This document shows, piece after piece, positions 55,420-64,000 of a stretch of DNA of 64,000 nt. Position 1 is the first letter of the stretch; each line of letters opens with the position of its first letter. The translations under genes were made by a program, and so were the position numbers. Where the stretch lies: positions 62,001-126,000 of the forward strand of contig NZ_JAEEGB010000015.1 in assembly GCF_016316925.1 (NCBI RefSeq), given 5' to 3'. The stretch is from Clostridium aciditolerans (GTDB lineage Bacteria > Bacillota > Clostridia > Clostridiales > Clostridiaceae). Under the pieces are notes generated by a model. The model was not told the DNA's origin, made no database searches, and worked only from the letters and a program-made list of their open reading frames with translations.

Positions 55420-56766
55420 TTATTTAACATCATTTATTCGATAAAATGTAAAATTTCTATATTTCAATCTATCAATTACTTGATGCATTACCGACTGATT
55501 AGAGTATTCGTAATATGGGTATCCATCTTCCCCCTTAGATATCTTTATATCATCAAATTCTATATATGGATGATAAAAAAAACTTGCAATCAAACCCTCT
55601 TTTAATGTATCTATCTTATTAATCATATTTATACAATCATCTTTACCATCTATATAATTCAATGGTGTAGGAATATACTTTATGATTCTGCCATATTTAT
55701 CTTTATAAAACACCTTATTACACTCAGTTATACCTCCATCTTCAGAATATGGTTCATATATATAATCAAAATTTTTTTCAATAATATCTTGTTGAGGATA
55801 TAAAATAGCATAGTGCGGCACTTCAAAAAAACTGCATTGGATTTTTAATTTTCCAGCAGTCTCTAATGCAGCCTTTATTCTTTCCTGTGCATACTGAATA
55901 TCTCCTGGAATATTGTCTCTTAAACTTCTATGAAATTCTATTCCATCTACACTCTCTGTCTCTCCATATTGATGAGTATATCCGTGAAGTCCTATTATTC
56001 CACCCTTATCCATAAAGTAATCTAACGTAAAGACAAAATCAGCATTATGCATATTATAATTTTTTAAAAGATCATTATCTATATTTTTTTTCGGGCTAAC
56101 ATATCTAGGTATCCATGCAATATGAAAAGGCACTCCTTCACTATGCAGATAGTCACAAATTATTCTGAGTTTCTCTAAAGACTCTTCCGAGCTATACATT
56201 CCCCCTGCTGCTATATCTTCTAGCCTAATTAAAGCAGGTTTTCCTTTCTTACTTACTGCAGCACAATTTACTATATCTCTATTTTTATATAGAGATATAG
56301 TATTTTTATCTATATTCCATTGAGTCTTTAAATCGAACATTTTTATGAAGTCAAATAGTGTTATATAAACACAATCATTAGTACATATAGCTTTCTCTTT
56401 TAATTTAATACCTCTTTCATTTTTGACAAATTCATCTTTATCATGATTAACAATAATATTACATTGATTTAATTCTAAAACTGTACTATTATTTTTTATA
56501 GAGCTCTTTCCATGAAGTTTACTTAAGATCTCTGTCACAGGAATATAATATCTATTATTTTCTACATATATAGGCTTTAACAAATTTAAATCAGCGTCTT
56601 CGTATTTTAAGCTTATGTTAGCCTTTATCATATTAATATCTTTTGATGTATACTTATCGCCACTATTTTCCATATATATTTTACTACTTACAGACTTAAT
56701 AAAATATGTGAATACTAAAAGCACTATAATTACAATAAAAAATTTCCACCTGTTAAAAATTCTCAT
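55420..56766 (-). CDS. DUF2334 polysaccharide deacetylase-like exported protein
   Basis: A 448-residue protein with an N-terminal membrane anchor (FFIVIIVLLVFTYFI), a copper amine oxidase-like domain (about 60-170: PVTEILSKLHGKSS; YITLFDFIKMF), then DUF2334 (ALIRLEDIAAGGMYSS; GIIGLHGYTHQYGET). The Asp and the His-x-x-x-His pattern fit a metal-dependent deacetylase of the cell envelope. The substrate is unknown. It stands alone, divergent from the PerR-like gene. Confidence 0.8.
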   Translation of the reverse strand: MRIFNRWKFFIVIIVLLVFTYFIKSVSSKIYMENSGDKYTSKDINMIKANISLKYEDADLNLLKPIYVENNRYYIPVTEILSKLHGKSSIKNNSTVLELNQCNIIVNHDKDEFVKNERGIKLKEKAICTNDCVYITLFDFIKMFDLKTQWNIDKNTISLYKNRDIVNCAAVSKKGKPALIRLEDIAAGGMYSSEESLEKLRIICDYLHSEGVPFHIAWIPRYVSPKKNIDNDLLKNYNMHNADFVFTLDYFMDKGGIIGLHGYTHQYGETESVDGIEFHRSLRDNIPGDIQYAQERIKAALETAGKLKIQCSFFEVPHYAILYPQQDIIEKNFDYIYEPYSEDGGITECNKVFYKDKYGRIIKYIPTPLNYIDGKDDCINMINKIDTLKEGLIASFFYHPYIEFDDIKISKGEDGYPYYEYSNQSVMHQVIDRLKYRNFTFYRINDVK

Positions 56767-56956
56767 TTTATCGCTTCTTTCTTTATTAATATAAAAAATT
56801 CTTCACTTTATTTTTGCCTTTCTCATGAAAATTATCCTAATTTTATAATTTAATTTTCCTAAATTTCACATCAACAATATTTTCTAAAAAATTACTTTTG
56901 ACAAGTAATAATTTTTATTATATGATATAATTAATTATATAGTAAGGATGGTGTAT

Positions 56957-57382
56957 ATGAATAATTTAGCTGGTATTTTTAGAGAGAAGAAATTAAAACT
57001 TACTCCTCAGCGTATTGCAGTATATAAGTTTTTGCAATCTACAAAAGAGCATCCATCTGCTGAAACTATATATAAAGCTCTACAACCGGAATATCCTACA
57101 ATGAGTTTGGCAACTGTTTATAAAGCTTTAAAAACATTAGTTGAGGTAGATCTAGTTAAGGAAATTAATGTAGGCGAAGGTAACTTTAGATATGATGGAA
57201 ATGTTACGTCTCATCCGCATATACAATGTTTAAATTGTGCAAGAGTTGATGACATTGATGGTATTTCCTTCTCAGACTTAAATGACAAAGTGAAAGATTA
57301 TACTGACTACGATATTATCAATAACAAAATATATTTTTATGGAATATGTAAATGTTGTAAAGATAATGCCTGTGAACAATAG
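56957..57382 (+). CDS. perR: Fur-family regulator, PerR-like
   Basis: A 141-residue Fur-family protein with the winged helix (LTPQRIAVYKFLQSTKEHPS; MSLATVYKALKTLVE) and a C-terminal metal domain: HPHIQCLNC and CKCCKDNACEQ, giving two CxxC-type pairs for the structural zinc. The sequence is of the PerR type, which senses peroxide by metal-catalysed oxidation of His. In clostridia it represses reverse rubrerythrin genes. I chose the ATG at 56957, 8 bases after AAGGAT. PerR against Fur or Zur is not proven. Confidence 0.8.
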   Translation: MNNLAGIFREKKLKLTPQRIAVYKFLQSTKEHPSAETIYKALQPEYPTMSLATVYKALKTLVEVDLVKEINVGEGNFRYDGNVTSHPHIQCLNCARVDDIDGISFSDLNDKVKDYTDYDIINNKIYFYGICKCCKDNACEQ

Positions 57383-57398
57383 TTTAGTACAAATTTTT

Positions 57399-57425
57399 AG
57401 AGCAGTTGTAATCAACTGCTCTTTT
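57399..57425. terminator. Bidirectional terminator
   Basis: AGAGCAGTTG pairs with CAACTGCTCT with a 4-base loop, then TTTG. It serves the PerR-like gene and the solute-binding protein gene. Confidence 0.8.
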
Positions 57426-57447
57426 GTCTTCTCATTATTTCATTTCT

Positions 57448-58680
57448 CTATTTAAAAGCGTCATCTACAGCTTCATCCCACTCTTTGCCTGTATGCTTTC
57501 CATTTAGTATTTGATCTATTTTCGATGATATACTACTTTTTAATTTATCTGGTATATTGTAAACATAAATTAGACTATCTTCTGTACTATTCTCAAGATG
57601 TTTTACTATACTTGCTTTAGCCCCTCCAACTATAGAATTATTAGCTTTTTTATTACCAGTAACAAATCCCTGTTCTACTAATTTTTTATTAATTTCTTCA
57701 TCAGTAAAAAACTTTATAAAGTTTCCTATCTCTTCACCATTCTTACTATTTACTGGAGTACACATTATTGCATTACTTATAACAGGTACGTTCATTTTTT
57801 TTGAAGGATCATTTGTACTATCAGCAGCAACCATTATATTGTTATCCTTGAAATGACTTGAATAATAAGATGAACTTATTATTAATGGAATATCTCCTTT
57901 TACAAACTTCTCCACACTACTTTCGTTTCCCACTTCAAAAGTGTTCTTGTTTATATTCCCACCACTAACAAGACTATATATGGTATCAAAGGCCTGCTGC
58001 ATTTCCTTTAAAGATTTATAAGCCGCTCCCCCACTATCAAATATGCTTTCTAGTTTTCTCATACTTATCTTATTATTAACTATTATAGAAGATAGTCCAC
58101 TGTTTATATCTAAATCTTCAGTAAGCACAACTGGAATTCTCGCTGCTGTACTATTTATCTTTTTTAACGCTTCTTTTAAATCATTAACTGTAGATGGTTG
58201 AGTTAAGCCCAATTTATCAAAAGCACTTTTATTATATAATATCTCCATAGTGTAAGGCATTAGTGCTATACCGTAATATTTATCTCCAAACCTTCCATAT
58301 GCATTTGCAACACTATAGTACTTATCACTTATCTTATTCTCATCATAATAACTTCCTAAATCACTCAGAAGTCCTTTTCTACTTAGTTTTATCATATTGT
58401 TTCTAGAAGTTATTACTATATCTTGTTCGCTTCCCTTACTTATGTCATCTTCAATTTTTCCACCTATTGCATTATTAATACTGAGCTTTACTTTAGGATT
58501 AGATTTTTTGTATTCTTCTGTAATAATTTTTAATATATTCAAAGATTCTTTATCTTTAATATCAACATATATGTTTAATTGCTTTTCTTTAGGTGTATCT
58601 TTTTTAAAGGAGCAAGCACTAATACTTAAAGTTAATATAACTAATAAAAAAATAGTTAATACTCTTTTCTTATAAAACAT
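57448..58680 (-). CDS. Extracellular solute-binding lipoprotein (family 1), orphan
   Basis: A 410-residue lipoprotein with signal and lipobox (LSISAC) and the family 1 binding-protein fold (YYGIALMPYTMEILYNKSAFDKLG, and ending KEWDEAVDDAFK). Such proteins deliver oligosaccharides to ABC importers. No permease or ATPase gene is near, so it is an orphan. It may work with a distant transporter or be a sensor. Confidence 0.82.
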   Translation of the reverse strand: MFYKKRVLTIFLLVILTLSISACSFKKDTPKEKQLNIYVDIKDKESLNILKIITEEYKKSNPKVKLSINNAIGGKIEDDISKGSEQDIVITSRNNMIKLSRKGLLSDLGSYYDENKISDKYYSVANAYGRFGDKYYGIALMPYTMEILYNKSAFDKLGLTQPSTVNDLKEALKKINSTAARIPVVLTEDLDINSGLSSIIVNNKISMRKLESIFDSGGAAYKSLKEMQQAFDTIYSLVSGGNINKNTFEVGNESSVEKFVKGDIPLIISSSYYSSHFKDNNIMVAADSTNDPSKKMNVPVISNAIMCTPVNSKNGEEIGNFIKFFTDEEINKKLVEQGFVTGNKKANNSIVGGAKASIVKHLENSTEDSLIYVYNIPDKLKSSISSKIDQILNGKHTGKEWDEAVDDAFK

Positions 58681-58814
58681 ATTTTTCTCCTTTCACAATA
58701 ACTTATTCTTTATAAATATCACCTTCTTTCTAGTTACAAAGTACTTCTAAATTTATTTTGTGCATAATAATTAAATATATAATAAATTCATATAATTAAG
58801 TGGAGGTGAAATAT

Positions 58815-59753
58815 ATGAATTTCAGGGTAATATTTCTAAAGAAAAAACATATTTATTTTATAATTTTCATACTTATCATTTTTATATTTTTAACAGTTTT
58901 ACTAATATCAAAAAATTCATCTGCAGCTTTTAATAATGTATCTGATAATAAGGTGTTAAAGGCAGATTTTAATGGAGATGGTAAGGAAGAGGAGTTGTAT
59001 ATTAAGAAAGATGGTACTAAATATATCCTAGAATTAAAATGTAAAGATAAAATTTATCCTATAGAAGCTGAAAGTAAGCAATCACCTATTGGTTTTTATT
59101 CTCCTTACTGGCCTATGCGTGTAACTCTTATTGATGTTTCAAGAGATAAAATCCCAGAAATATTTGTACAAGCTTCAAACAAAGATACACCTATTCAACA
59201 TGTATTCTTTTGGAACAATGAAAAATTTGAAAATATTTTTTCTAATTCTAACAACATACTAGGATTTATAGATTGTAAAAATAACAAAACACCAAAAGTT
59301 ATATCCGGTAGATTGCAAGACGCTGGCATATGGATGTCAAACTATATATTTTTAAACTATAAATTCAAAAACTATAATTATGAAACTACAAATACATTTA
59401 TGGGGAAGGATACAATTTTTACTTTTATTAAGTTTATACAAAGTCTTCCTCAAAGTGAAGAGTATACACCAAAGGAGATATTTTCATCTAATATACCTGG
59501 TAGCAGTTTGTCTGTAATTGGCAAATTGTCTGGTGATAACAACACTTATGTGTTTCAAGATGCAATATTTATGGAGAATAGATGCGATAAGAATGGTAAC
59601 GTATCAGAGATTATTTGGACTCTTAACTTCAGAGGCACTTCTAATAAAGATAAAAACATAGTTAAAAATTATACTTTAAATGTCAACTTAATTCCGGATG
59701 AAAACAGCAAAGAAAAGAACTATTTCAAGATTATATCAATTAACTTAAAATAA
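58815..59753 (+). CDS. Membrane-anchored protein with FG-GAP-like repeats
   Basis: A 312-residue protein with an N-terminal membrane anchor (residues 10-32, FIIFILIIFIFLTVLLI) and an external part with FG-GAP/VCBS-like calcium loops: KADFNGDGKEEELYI and VSRDKIPEIFVQ. I do not recognise a named family. The ATG at 58815 has GGAGGTG 6 nt upstream; a GTG 15 bases earlier overlaps it. It diverges from the solute-binding protein, and both are surface proteins. Confidence 0.7.
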   Translation: MNFRVIFLKKKHIYFIIFILIIFIFLTVLLISKNSSAAFNNVSDNKVLKADFNGDGKEEELYIKKDGTKYILELKCKDKIYPIEAESKQSPIGFYSPYWPMRVTLIDVSRDKIPEIFVQASNKDTPIQHVFFWNNEKFENIFSNSNNILGFIDCKNNKTPKVISGRLQDAGIWMSNYIFLNYKFKNYNYETTNTFMGKDTIFTFIKFIQSLPQSEEYTPKEIFSSNIPGSSLSVIGKLSGDNNTYVFQDAIFMENRCDKNGNVSEIIWTLNFRGTSNKDKNIVKNYTLNVNLIPDENSKEKNYFKIISINLK

Positions 59754-59781
59754 TAGGATTAAGATTTATTAGTAATTAAAA

Positions 59782-59801
59782 AGGGACCGCATTTACGGTC
59801 C
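59782..59801 (-). terminator. Terminator downstream of the WYL gene
   Basis: GGGACCGCATTTACGGTCCC forms a hairpin; on the minus strand it is followed by TTTTT. It lies 130 bases after the WYL gene stop. A second hairpin (ATCAAGTA/TACTTGAT, about 59824-59851) lies between. Confidence 0.6.
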
Positions 59802-59930
59802 CAAGGGGGATGGGGGGTTATCGCATCAAGTAGAGATTATAGTACTTGATGCTACAGGAGATTTTATCTCCGAATTACATTTTTTATTTTGTCCCATTCC
59901 CCAATATTTATACATATATAAATAACTTTT

Positions 59931-60884
59931 TTAATATTTTTTATATATTTGTTCTATTTCCGCTTTTATCTCCTCTCGAAGACTTTTAGGTTCTATAACC
60001 TCAGCATCTTTTCCAATTCCAAGTATCCATTTCTTTAATTCATCGGTATCATCTAAATAAATACTTAATAATACATCTCCACTTTGGAGTTCTTCTATCT
60101 GTTGGCTAATGTGCCACCTGCCATCTTTAATAAACTCCGAAATGTTCTTATCAAATTTTATTATGATCTTTGTCTTCTCGCCTTTAAATACGCCCCAATT
60201 ATTATTAAGATAATCTTTTAATGAGAAAGTGTGAGGTATCATGTATATTTCATTTGTTGCTTTTATTGTCTTAATTCTTGATAACTTAAAAGTCTCTATG
60301 GTATCTTTCATGTGACAATAACCAATAATATACCAAGCACCCTCTCTGAATAATAAAGTATATGGATCTACTTTTCTTACAGTCAAATTATTTTTATTTA
60401 TTGAAAAATAATTTATACTTATAGTTCTTCCTCTATTTATAGCATAATTAATTTTTGATATTTTATCTTCCATACCTTGCAAATTTCCAATTTCGCTTAT
60501 TTTAAAACACCCGTTGTCATTTAAAAGTTTTAGTTCGTCGTCATCATTTATACAAATGCTTTTTATTTTGGAAACCGCTGACTGTAGGTTTTTTTCCGCT
60601 ATAAATCCATTTTCTTCAGTAAGTATTTTAGTGGCCATTAATAAAGACTGTAATTCTTCTTCGCTGAGCTTTGATGGTTTCATATAAAATTCTTCATCTA
60701 TATAAAACCCTCCATATCTTCCTTTCTTTGTATATACAGGTATATTAGCTTTATTTAAACTGTTTATATATCTATATATAGTTTTTTTATCGACTTCCAA
60801 AGTTTCAGCTAATTCTGATGCGGTTGTAAGTCCCTTATACTGTAGCGTAATTATCATCTCTAGCAAATGAGAAATCTTAGACAT
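59931..60884 (-). CDS. WYL-domain transcriptional regulator (YafY-like)
   Basis: A 317-residue protein with an N-terminal helix-turn-helix (GLTTASELAETLEVDKKTIY), a central WYL domain (VDPYTLLFREGAWYIIGYCH) and a WCX C-terminal part. WYL domains bind ligands or nucleic acids. It is divergent from a cluster of small genes that starts 281 bases away and could regulate it, which is only a guess from position. Confidence 0.88.
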   Translation of the reverse strand: MSKISHLLEMIITLQYKGLTTASELAETLEVDKKTIYRYINSLNKANIPVYTKKGRYGGFYIDEEFYMKPSKLSEEELQSLLMATKILTEENGFIAEKNLQSAVSKIKSICINDDDELKLLNDNGCFKISEIGNLQGMEDKISKINYAINRGRTISINYFSINKNNLTVRKVDPYTLLFREGAWYIIGYCHMKDTIETFKLSRIKTIKATNEIYMIPHTFSLKDYLNNNWGVFKGEKTKIIIKFDKNISEFIKDGRWHISQQIEELQSGDVLLSIYLDDTDELKKWILGIGKDAEVIEPKSLREEIKAEIEQIYKKY

Positions 60885-61102
60885 ATTTTTTCCCCCCAGT
60901 ATATAGTTATACTAATCTTTACTTTTATCGTGTTATTTTGATATTTTTTTAGTACATTTTCATATGATTTTAAAAATTATATTATAAAAAAATTACTTCG
61001 TAATTTTTTTTTATTGTGTCAAATCTATAATAAATGAATAATATATATTATAAACAAGCCAAAGATAAGTATTAGAAAAACTACTAATTAAAAAATATTT
61101 AA

Positions 61103-61160
61103 ACTTAAGATATAAAGTGAAAAGAATAAAATAAAACCACAGCCTAGAAAAGGGGGATTA
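61103..61160 (+). repeat. Duplicated leader, copy 1
   Basis: The sequence before the first small gene (AAAGTGAAAAGAATAAAATA, then CCACAGCCTAGAAAAGGGGG) recurs with few changes before the second gene at 61464-61510. The GGGGG ribosome site is included. It shows that gene and leader were duplicated together. Confidence 0.7.
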
Positions 61161-61164
61161 GAAT

Positions 61165-61344
61165 ATGAGTAGACATCGTCACTGCTGTAATAGCAGCAAC
61201 AACAACTTTTTTCCAGTAGCATCATTAGCAGCTTTAATAGCATTTTTCTTGCTAATATTTGGTAGACGCAGAGGTACTCGTTTCGCTGTTTTAATAATAC
61301 TTGCTGTAATAATAGTTTGTGGATGCTCTGGCTTTAACAGATAA
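61165..61344 (+). CDS. Small two-helix membrane protein, paralogue 1 (59 aa)
   Basis: An ATG at 61165 with GGGGG upstream opens 59 codons. The protein has a polar His/Cys/Asn N-terminus (SRHRHCCNSSNNN), a first membrane helix (about residues 17-32), a basic GRRRGTR loop and a second helix ending in VIIVCGCSGFNR. A frame on the opposite strand is a shadow. It is paralogous to the next gene. I do not recognise the family. The paired Cys at the end could be modified or bind metal. Confidence 0.7.
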   Translation: MSRHRHCCNSSNNNFFPVASLAALIAFFLLIFGRRRGTRFAVLIILAVIIVCGCSGFNR

Positions 61345-61463
61345 AACAAAGTTGTAAGTATCACATCATATCTTACAAAAATGACTTCCATGAGCTGTTT
61401 GATCACTAAAAGTAAAATATGATTAGTGCACAAGAGCAAAAGAAATTGGTGGAACTTAGGATG

Positions 61464-61510
61464 TAAAGTAAAAAGAGTTAAATAAAGCCATAGCCTAGAA
61501 AAGGGGGATT
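61464..61510 (+). repeat. Duplicated leader, copy 2
   Basis: Matches 61103-61160: AAAGTAAAAAGAGTTAAATA, then CCATAGCCTAGAAAAGGGGG. Confidence 0.7.
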
Positions 61511-61515
61511 TGCGT

Positions 61516-61671
61516 ATGTTCAATAATAACTTCGGATTCGGATTCATAGCATTAGCAGCTTTAATAGGCTTACTATTGTTAGGACGTAATAGAAGAAAAG
61601 GAGCTCGTGATGCTATTATAATTACACTTGCTGTGATAATAGTATGCGGTTGCGCTTGCAACAACAATTAG
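61516..61671 (+). CDS. Small two-helix membrane protein, paralogue 2 (51 aa)
   Basis: An ATG at 61516 behind the second leader copy opens 51 codons. It has the same plan as paralogue 1: Asn/Phe/Gly N-terminus, first helix FIALAALIGLLLLG, basic loop RNRRKGAR and a second helix ending in VIIVCGCACNNN. The shared core is AALIxxLLL, a basic turn and VIIVCGC. The function is unknown. Confidence 0.7.
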   Translation: MFNNNFGFGFIALAALIGLLLLGRNRRKGARDAIIITLAVIIVCGCACNNN

Positions 61672-61736
61672 TATTTAAATAAGATCATTTAATTAGGGAG
61701 AGCCTTCTGCTCTCCTTAACATAAAGGAGTGATAAA

Positions 61737-62168
61737 ATGGGAAAACATCACCGCAAAAGTAATACTAAAACAGCTGTTTCTCAAGGATTTAATTTTGGCG
61801 ATTTATTGAAAAATATTGACATAAATCAAATTATATCAATAATCAGTTCTCTTGTAGGTGCTAATAATATGACTACAAACCAATTAAGTTCAATGCTTAG
61901 AAACTTTGATTTAAGCGATTTAAATAAAGGTGATTTAGGTAAAGTAGTAAGCTCAAGTAATATGGATGAAAATGAAATAAAATCTCAACTTTTAGCTCTT
62001 GCAGATAGATTAGACGATGTAGATAACGGAAAAAATAGTAATGTACAAGACCAATTATTAAATGCTGTAAAAGCTCTACAGTCATCTCCTGATGGACAAG
62101 ATCTTTTAGGCTCTCTGTTAAAAGGTGCCCTAGGAAATAGTAATAATGACAATAAAAAAAGGAAATAA
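61737..62168 (+). CDS. Uncharacterised 143-aa helical protein next to small membrane genes
   Basis: A 143-residue soluble protein. The basic His/Lys start (MGKHHRKSNTK) precedes amphipathic helices with a repeated plan (DLLKNIDINQIISIISSLVG; MLRNFDLSDLNKGDLGKVVS), and it ends in a Lys/Asn-rich tail. The composition is rich in Asn, Ser and Asp. AAAGGAGTG precedes the ATG. A GGAGAGC/GCTCTCC hairpin lies 22 bases upstream. It lies 65 bases after paralogue 2, so the three genes probably form a unit. No family recognised. Confidence 0.7.
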   Translation: MGKHHRKSNTKTAVSQGFNFGDLLKNIDINQIISIISSLVGANNMTTNQLSSMLRNFDLSDLNKGDLGKVVSSSNMDENEIKSQLLALADRLDDVDNGKNSNVQDQLLNAVKALQSSPDGQDLLGSLLKGALGNSNNDNKKRK

Positions 62169-62185
62169 ACTATATTAAACTAAAC

Positions 62186-62236
62186 AAAGGTAAAGACACG
62201 TTTACATAACTTGTAATACATGTCTTTACCTTTATT
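62186..62236. terminator. Bidirectional terminator after the small-gene cluster
   Basis: AAAGGTAAAGACA pairs with TGTCTTTACCTTT with a 22-base loop, followed by ATTAT. Confidence 0.7.
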
Positions 62237-62257
62237 ATATTGCACTAATTAAATTCT

Positions 62258-63064
62258 CTAAAATCTTGCCGCTCCTAGCTTCTGAGCCAATAATACCATG
62301 GTAGTTATAAAATTAAATGCAAAATGATTAAACACAGAATACCAATAACCCTTTTTATTAATTAAATAACAATTGTATAGCCCTATCCATATTAGTATAG
62401 GTAATGCCATTAAGTTAAAATGTATAAATGCAAAAATTATGCTGCTTAATATTGCTGATAAATATATACCTATCCTAGGTCTAAATATCTTTTCAAATAA
62501 TAGCCACCTAAACACAAATTCTTCAAGTATAGGTGCAAATATAGTAACAATCGGAATCATTATCAAAAATCTTTTAAGGGGCATACTAGACATCCATGTA
62601 ACTATTTCTTGCTGTTTTGCATTTACATTTAATCGATAAAATATACCTGATGATATTGCGGAGATTAAAATTGTTATTAAATATGACTGAATAGTATACT
62701 TAATAGCTGATAATAGATTTAAATTCCTTATACTAAACTTAAATCTATTATAATCTTCTAACAATCTACTGCTTATGGTAGGTTTTGTTGAAATATTTAA
62801 TTCACATGGAGAAGTATACTCATTCCTAGTGCTGTTATAGCAAATTTTTTCCGCCGTTTTTAAATATCTAATATTTATCAATACAAAAATAAAAGGAATT
62901 AGATTTTGTGTAAATAAAGAAGTTACAATATACAGTATACTTATTATTGTTAATAGCAAATAACTTCTCTTTCTTTCCCTTGAAAATCTTATAAATATTA
63001 TAAGCGGAGGTAAATAAACAAATAAAAACACAAGGAAATCTTTAATAATATTAATTTTAGTCAT
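62258..63064 (-). CDS. CPBP family intramembrane metalloprotease
   Basis: A 268-residue membrane protein with about seven or eight helices and the CPBP (Abi/Rce1) motifs: EEFVFRWLLFEK (Glu-Glu-x-x-x-Arg), FAFIHFN and a C-terminal FNHFAFNF. Such proteases act on signal peptides, bacteriocins or prenylated proteins. A target is not known. It lies 26 bases after engB on the same strand. The nearby small Cys-tailed membrane proteins are possible targets, but there is no direct evidence. Confidence 0.88.
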   Translation of the reverse strand: MTKINIIKDFLVFLFVYLPPLIIFIRFSRERKRSYLLLTIISILYIVTSLFTQNLIPFIFVLINIRYLKTAEKICYNSTRNEYTSPCELNISTKPTISSRLLEDYNRFKFSIRNLNLLSAIKYTIQSYLITILISAISSGIFYRLNVNAKQQEIVTWMSSMPLKRFLIMIPIVTIFAPILEEFVFRWLLFEKIFRPRIGIYLSAILSSIIFAFIHFNLMALPILIWIGLYNCYLINKKGYWYSVFNHFAFNFITTMVLLAQKLGAARF

Positions 63065-63090
63065 TCAACTTTCTCCTTGTTTATACTTAC

Positions 63091-63678
63091 TTAACCTTGA
63101 ACAGTTTCATCAATAACCTCTAGCAATTCTTCCTTTCCCATCTTTTTAAGAGAAGAAAATGTCAAAAGCTTATCATTTGGATTTAATTCTAATGTTTCTC
63201 TTATCATCTTTAAGTTCTTTTGCAATTCATTTTTGGTTAGTTTATCGATTTTTGTTGCTACTACAACAGCCTCATAATTATAATACTTAATCCACTTATA
63301 CATGTTTATGTCATCCGTACTTGGTTTATGTCTACAGTCAACTAAAAGTACTATTTTTTTAAGCTGCTCTCTTTTAGTTAGGTACGTCTCAATTACTTTT
63401 CCCCAACTTTCTTTTTCTACCTTTGAAACTTTTGCATATCCGTATCCAGGTAGATCAACAAAATAGAACTCGTTATTTATTAAGAAGAAATTCACTAGTC
63501 TCGTCTTTCCTGGAGTACCACTTACTTTAACTAGTTTTCTTCTATTAGTTAAGGTGTTAATTAAAGAAGACTTACCTACATTAGATCTTCCTACAAAAGC
63601 TATTTCTACTCTATTGTCAGTAGGATACTGGGCTGCAGCTACTGCTGAAATAATAAACTCTGCTTGTTTTATTTCCAT
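63091..63678 (-). CDS. engB: Ribosome biogenesis GTPase EngB/YsxC
   Basis: A 195-residue GTPase with G1 [11 protein letters not shown]2 [11 protein letters not shown]3 [12 protein letters not shown]4 TKIDKL and G5 FSSLKKMG, matching YsxC/EngB. It acts in assembly of the 50S ribosomal subunit. It is directly downstream of lon with a 14-base gap, the usual order in clostridia and bacilli. Confidence 0.95.
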   Translation of the reverse strand: MEIKQAEFIISAVAAAQYPTDNRVEIAFVGRSNVGKSSLINTLTNRRKLVKVSGTPGKTRLVNFFLINNEFYFVDLPGYGYAKVSKVEKESWGKVIETYLTKREQLKKIVLLVDCRHKPSTDDINMYKWIKYYNYEAVVVATKIDKLTKNELQKNLKMIRETLELNPNDKLLTFSSLKKMGKEELLEVIDETVQG

Positions 63679-63692
63679 AATTTCATCACCAT

Positions 63693-64000
63693 CTAATCAA
63701 TTTTTACTAAAGCCTGTTCTAATACTGTATCTATATTATCTGCTAGTATAAAACTCAATTTACTCTTTATTGTTTTAGGTATTTTTGATAAGTCTTTTTC
63801 ATTTTCCTTTGGTATAATTACAGTATCTATACCCGCTCTATACGCAGCTAAGCTCTTTTCTTTGAGTCCTCCAATTGCAAGCACTCTACCAGTTAATGTT
63901 ATTTCTCCAGTCATAGCTACATTGTGTCTTACTTTTTTTCCACTTAAAGCGGATATTATAGCGGTAATCATAGTAACACCTGCTGATGGCCCATCTTTAG
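63693..64000 (-). CDS. lon: ATP-dependent protease Lon, C-terminal end (cut by window)
   Basis: The last 102 residues of Lon are visible; the gene enters at the right edge. The catalytic Ser is in [13 protein letters not shown] at the edge, and the catalytic Lys in [16 protein letters not shown]. The rest of the S16 peptidase domain is intact to the TAA. It precedes engB, the conserved lon-engB order. Confidence 0.95.
   Translation of the reverse strand, partial: KDGPSAGVTMITAIISALSGKKVRHNVAMTGEITLTGRVLAIGGLKEKSLAAYRAGIDTVIIPKENEKDLSKIPKTIKSKLSFILADNIDTVLEQALVKID

Noticed and set aside
61179-61667. Minus-strand 162-codon open frame
   Set aside because: It is antisense to the two small paralogous genes, which have strong ribosome sites and clear helix plans; the antisense product is low-complexity and partly repeated because the genes are duplicated.

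Overview
The window is AT-rich, low-GC DNA from an anaerobic, endospore-forming Firmicute, most likely Clostridium sensu stricto. The evidence is a GerA-type germinant receptor operon, a DUF3787-type spore protein, pyruvate:ferredoxin oxidoreductase, hybrid cluster protein, reverse rubrerythrin, strong AGGAGG ribosome sites and compact hairpin terminators. I saw no rRNA, tRNA or CRISPR array.

Layout. 1-3.7 kb: accessory segment with a cut DUF6765 gene, a transposase remnant, a phage ArpU-like regulator and an ImmR/ImmA-type repressor-protease pair. 3.7-9 kb: GH57 glucan branching enzyme with a DUF4912 partner, flavin reductase, DUF362 ferredoxin-type protein, GreA. 9-13 kb: HlyD/ABC efflux operon with a TetR regulator and a clear operator. 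13-21 kb: YitT protein behind a terminator-containing leader, a nitrosative/oxygen stress group (Hcp with fused DUF1858, hemerythrin, an unknown 220-aa protein), a GltS-like FMN enzyme, a divergent cis-prenyltransferase homologue and a zinc alcohol dehydrogenase. 21-31 kb: germinant receptor operon, small spore protein, pyruvate:ferredoxin oxidoreductase, cation efflux protein, stand-alone DUF1858. 31-34.4 kb: ApbE and B12 nucleotide-loop genes cobU, cobS, cobC. 52.7-64 kb: reverse rubrerythrin, amino acid permease, DUF2334 protein, PerR/Fur regulator, orphan solute-binding lipoprotein, WYL regulator, a cluster of small duplicated membrane proteins, CPBP protease, engB and the 3' end of lon.

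The centrepiece is a minus-strand gene run from 49.9 kb to a strong terminator at 34.4 kb, with a divergent AraC-type sensor-regulator at 50.4-52.7 kb. It carries a sugar ABC importer and iolG, iolE, iolD and iolB, which convert myo-inositol to 2-deoxy-5-keto-D-gluconate (DKG). It has no iolC kinase, iolJ aldolase or iolA dehydrogenase. In their place are a split transketolase, an archaeal-type (type II) GAPDH homologue, an archaeal-type PGK homologue, a LarA-family racemase and a malic enzyme.

I infer a kinase- and aldolase-free inositol pathway. Transketolase would take the C5-C6 ketol unit of DKG, whose stereochemistry is that of a normal transketolase donor, and release (R)-malate semialdehyde, an isostere of glyceraldehyde 3-phosphate. 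The GAPDH and PGK homologues would convert it to D-malate with ATP formation. The LarA homologue would racemise D- to L-malate, and malic enzyme would give pyruvate. Gene order runs nearly the reverse of pathway order. The individual steps after DKG are inference; the gene content and the stereochemical fit are the evidence.
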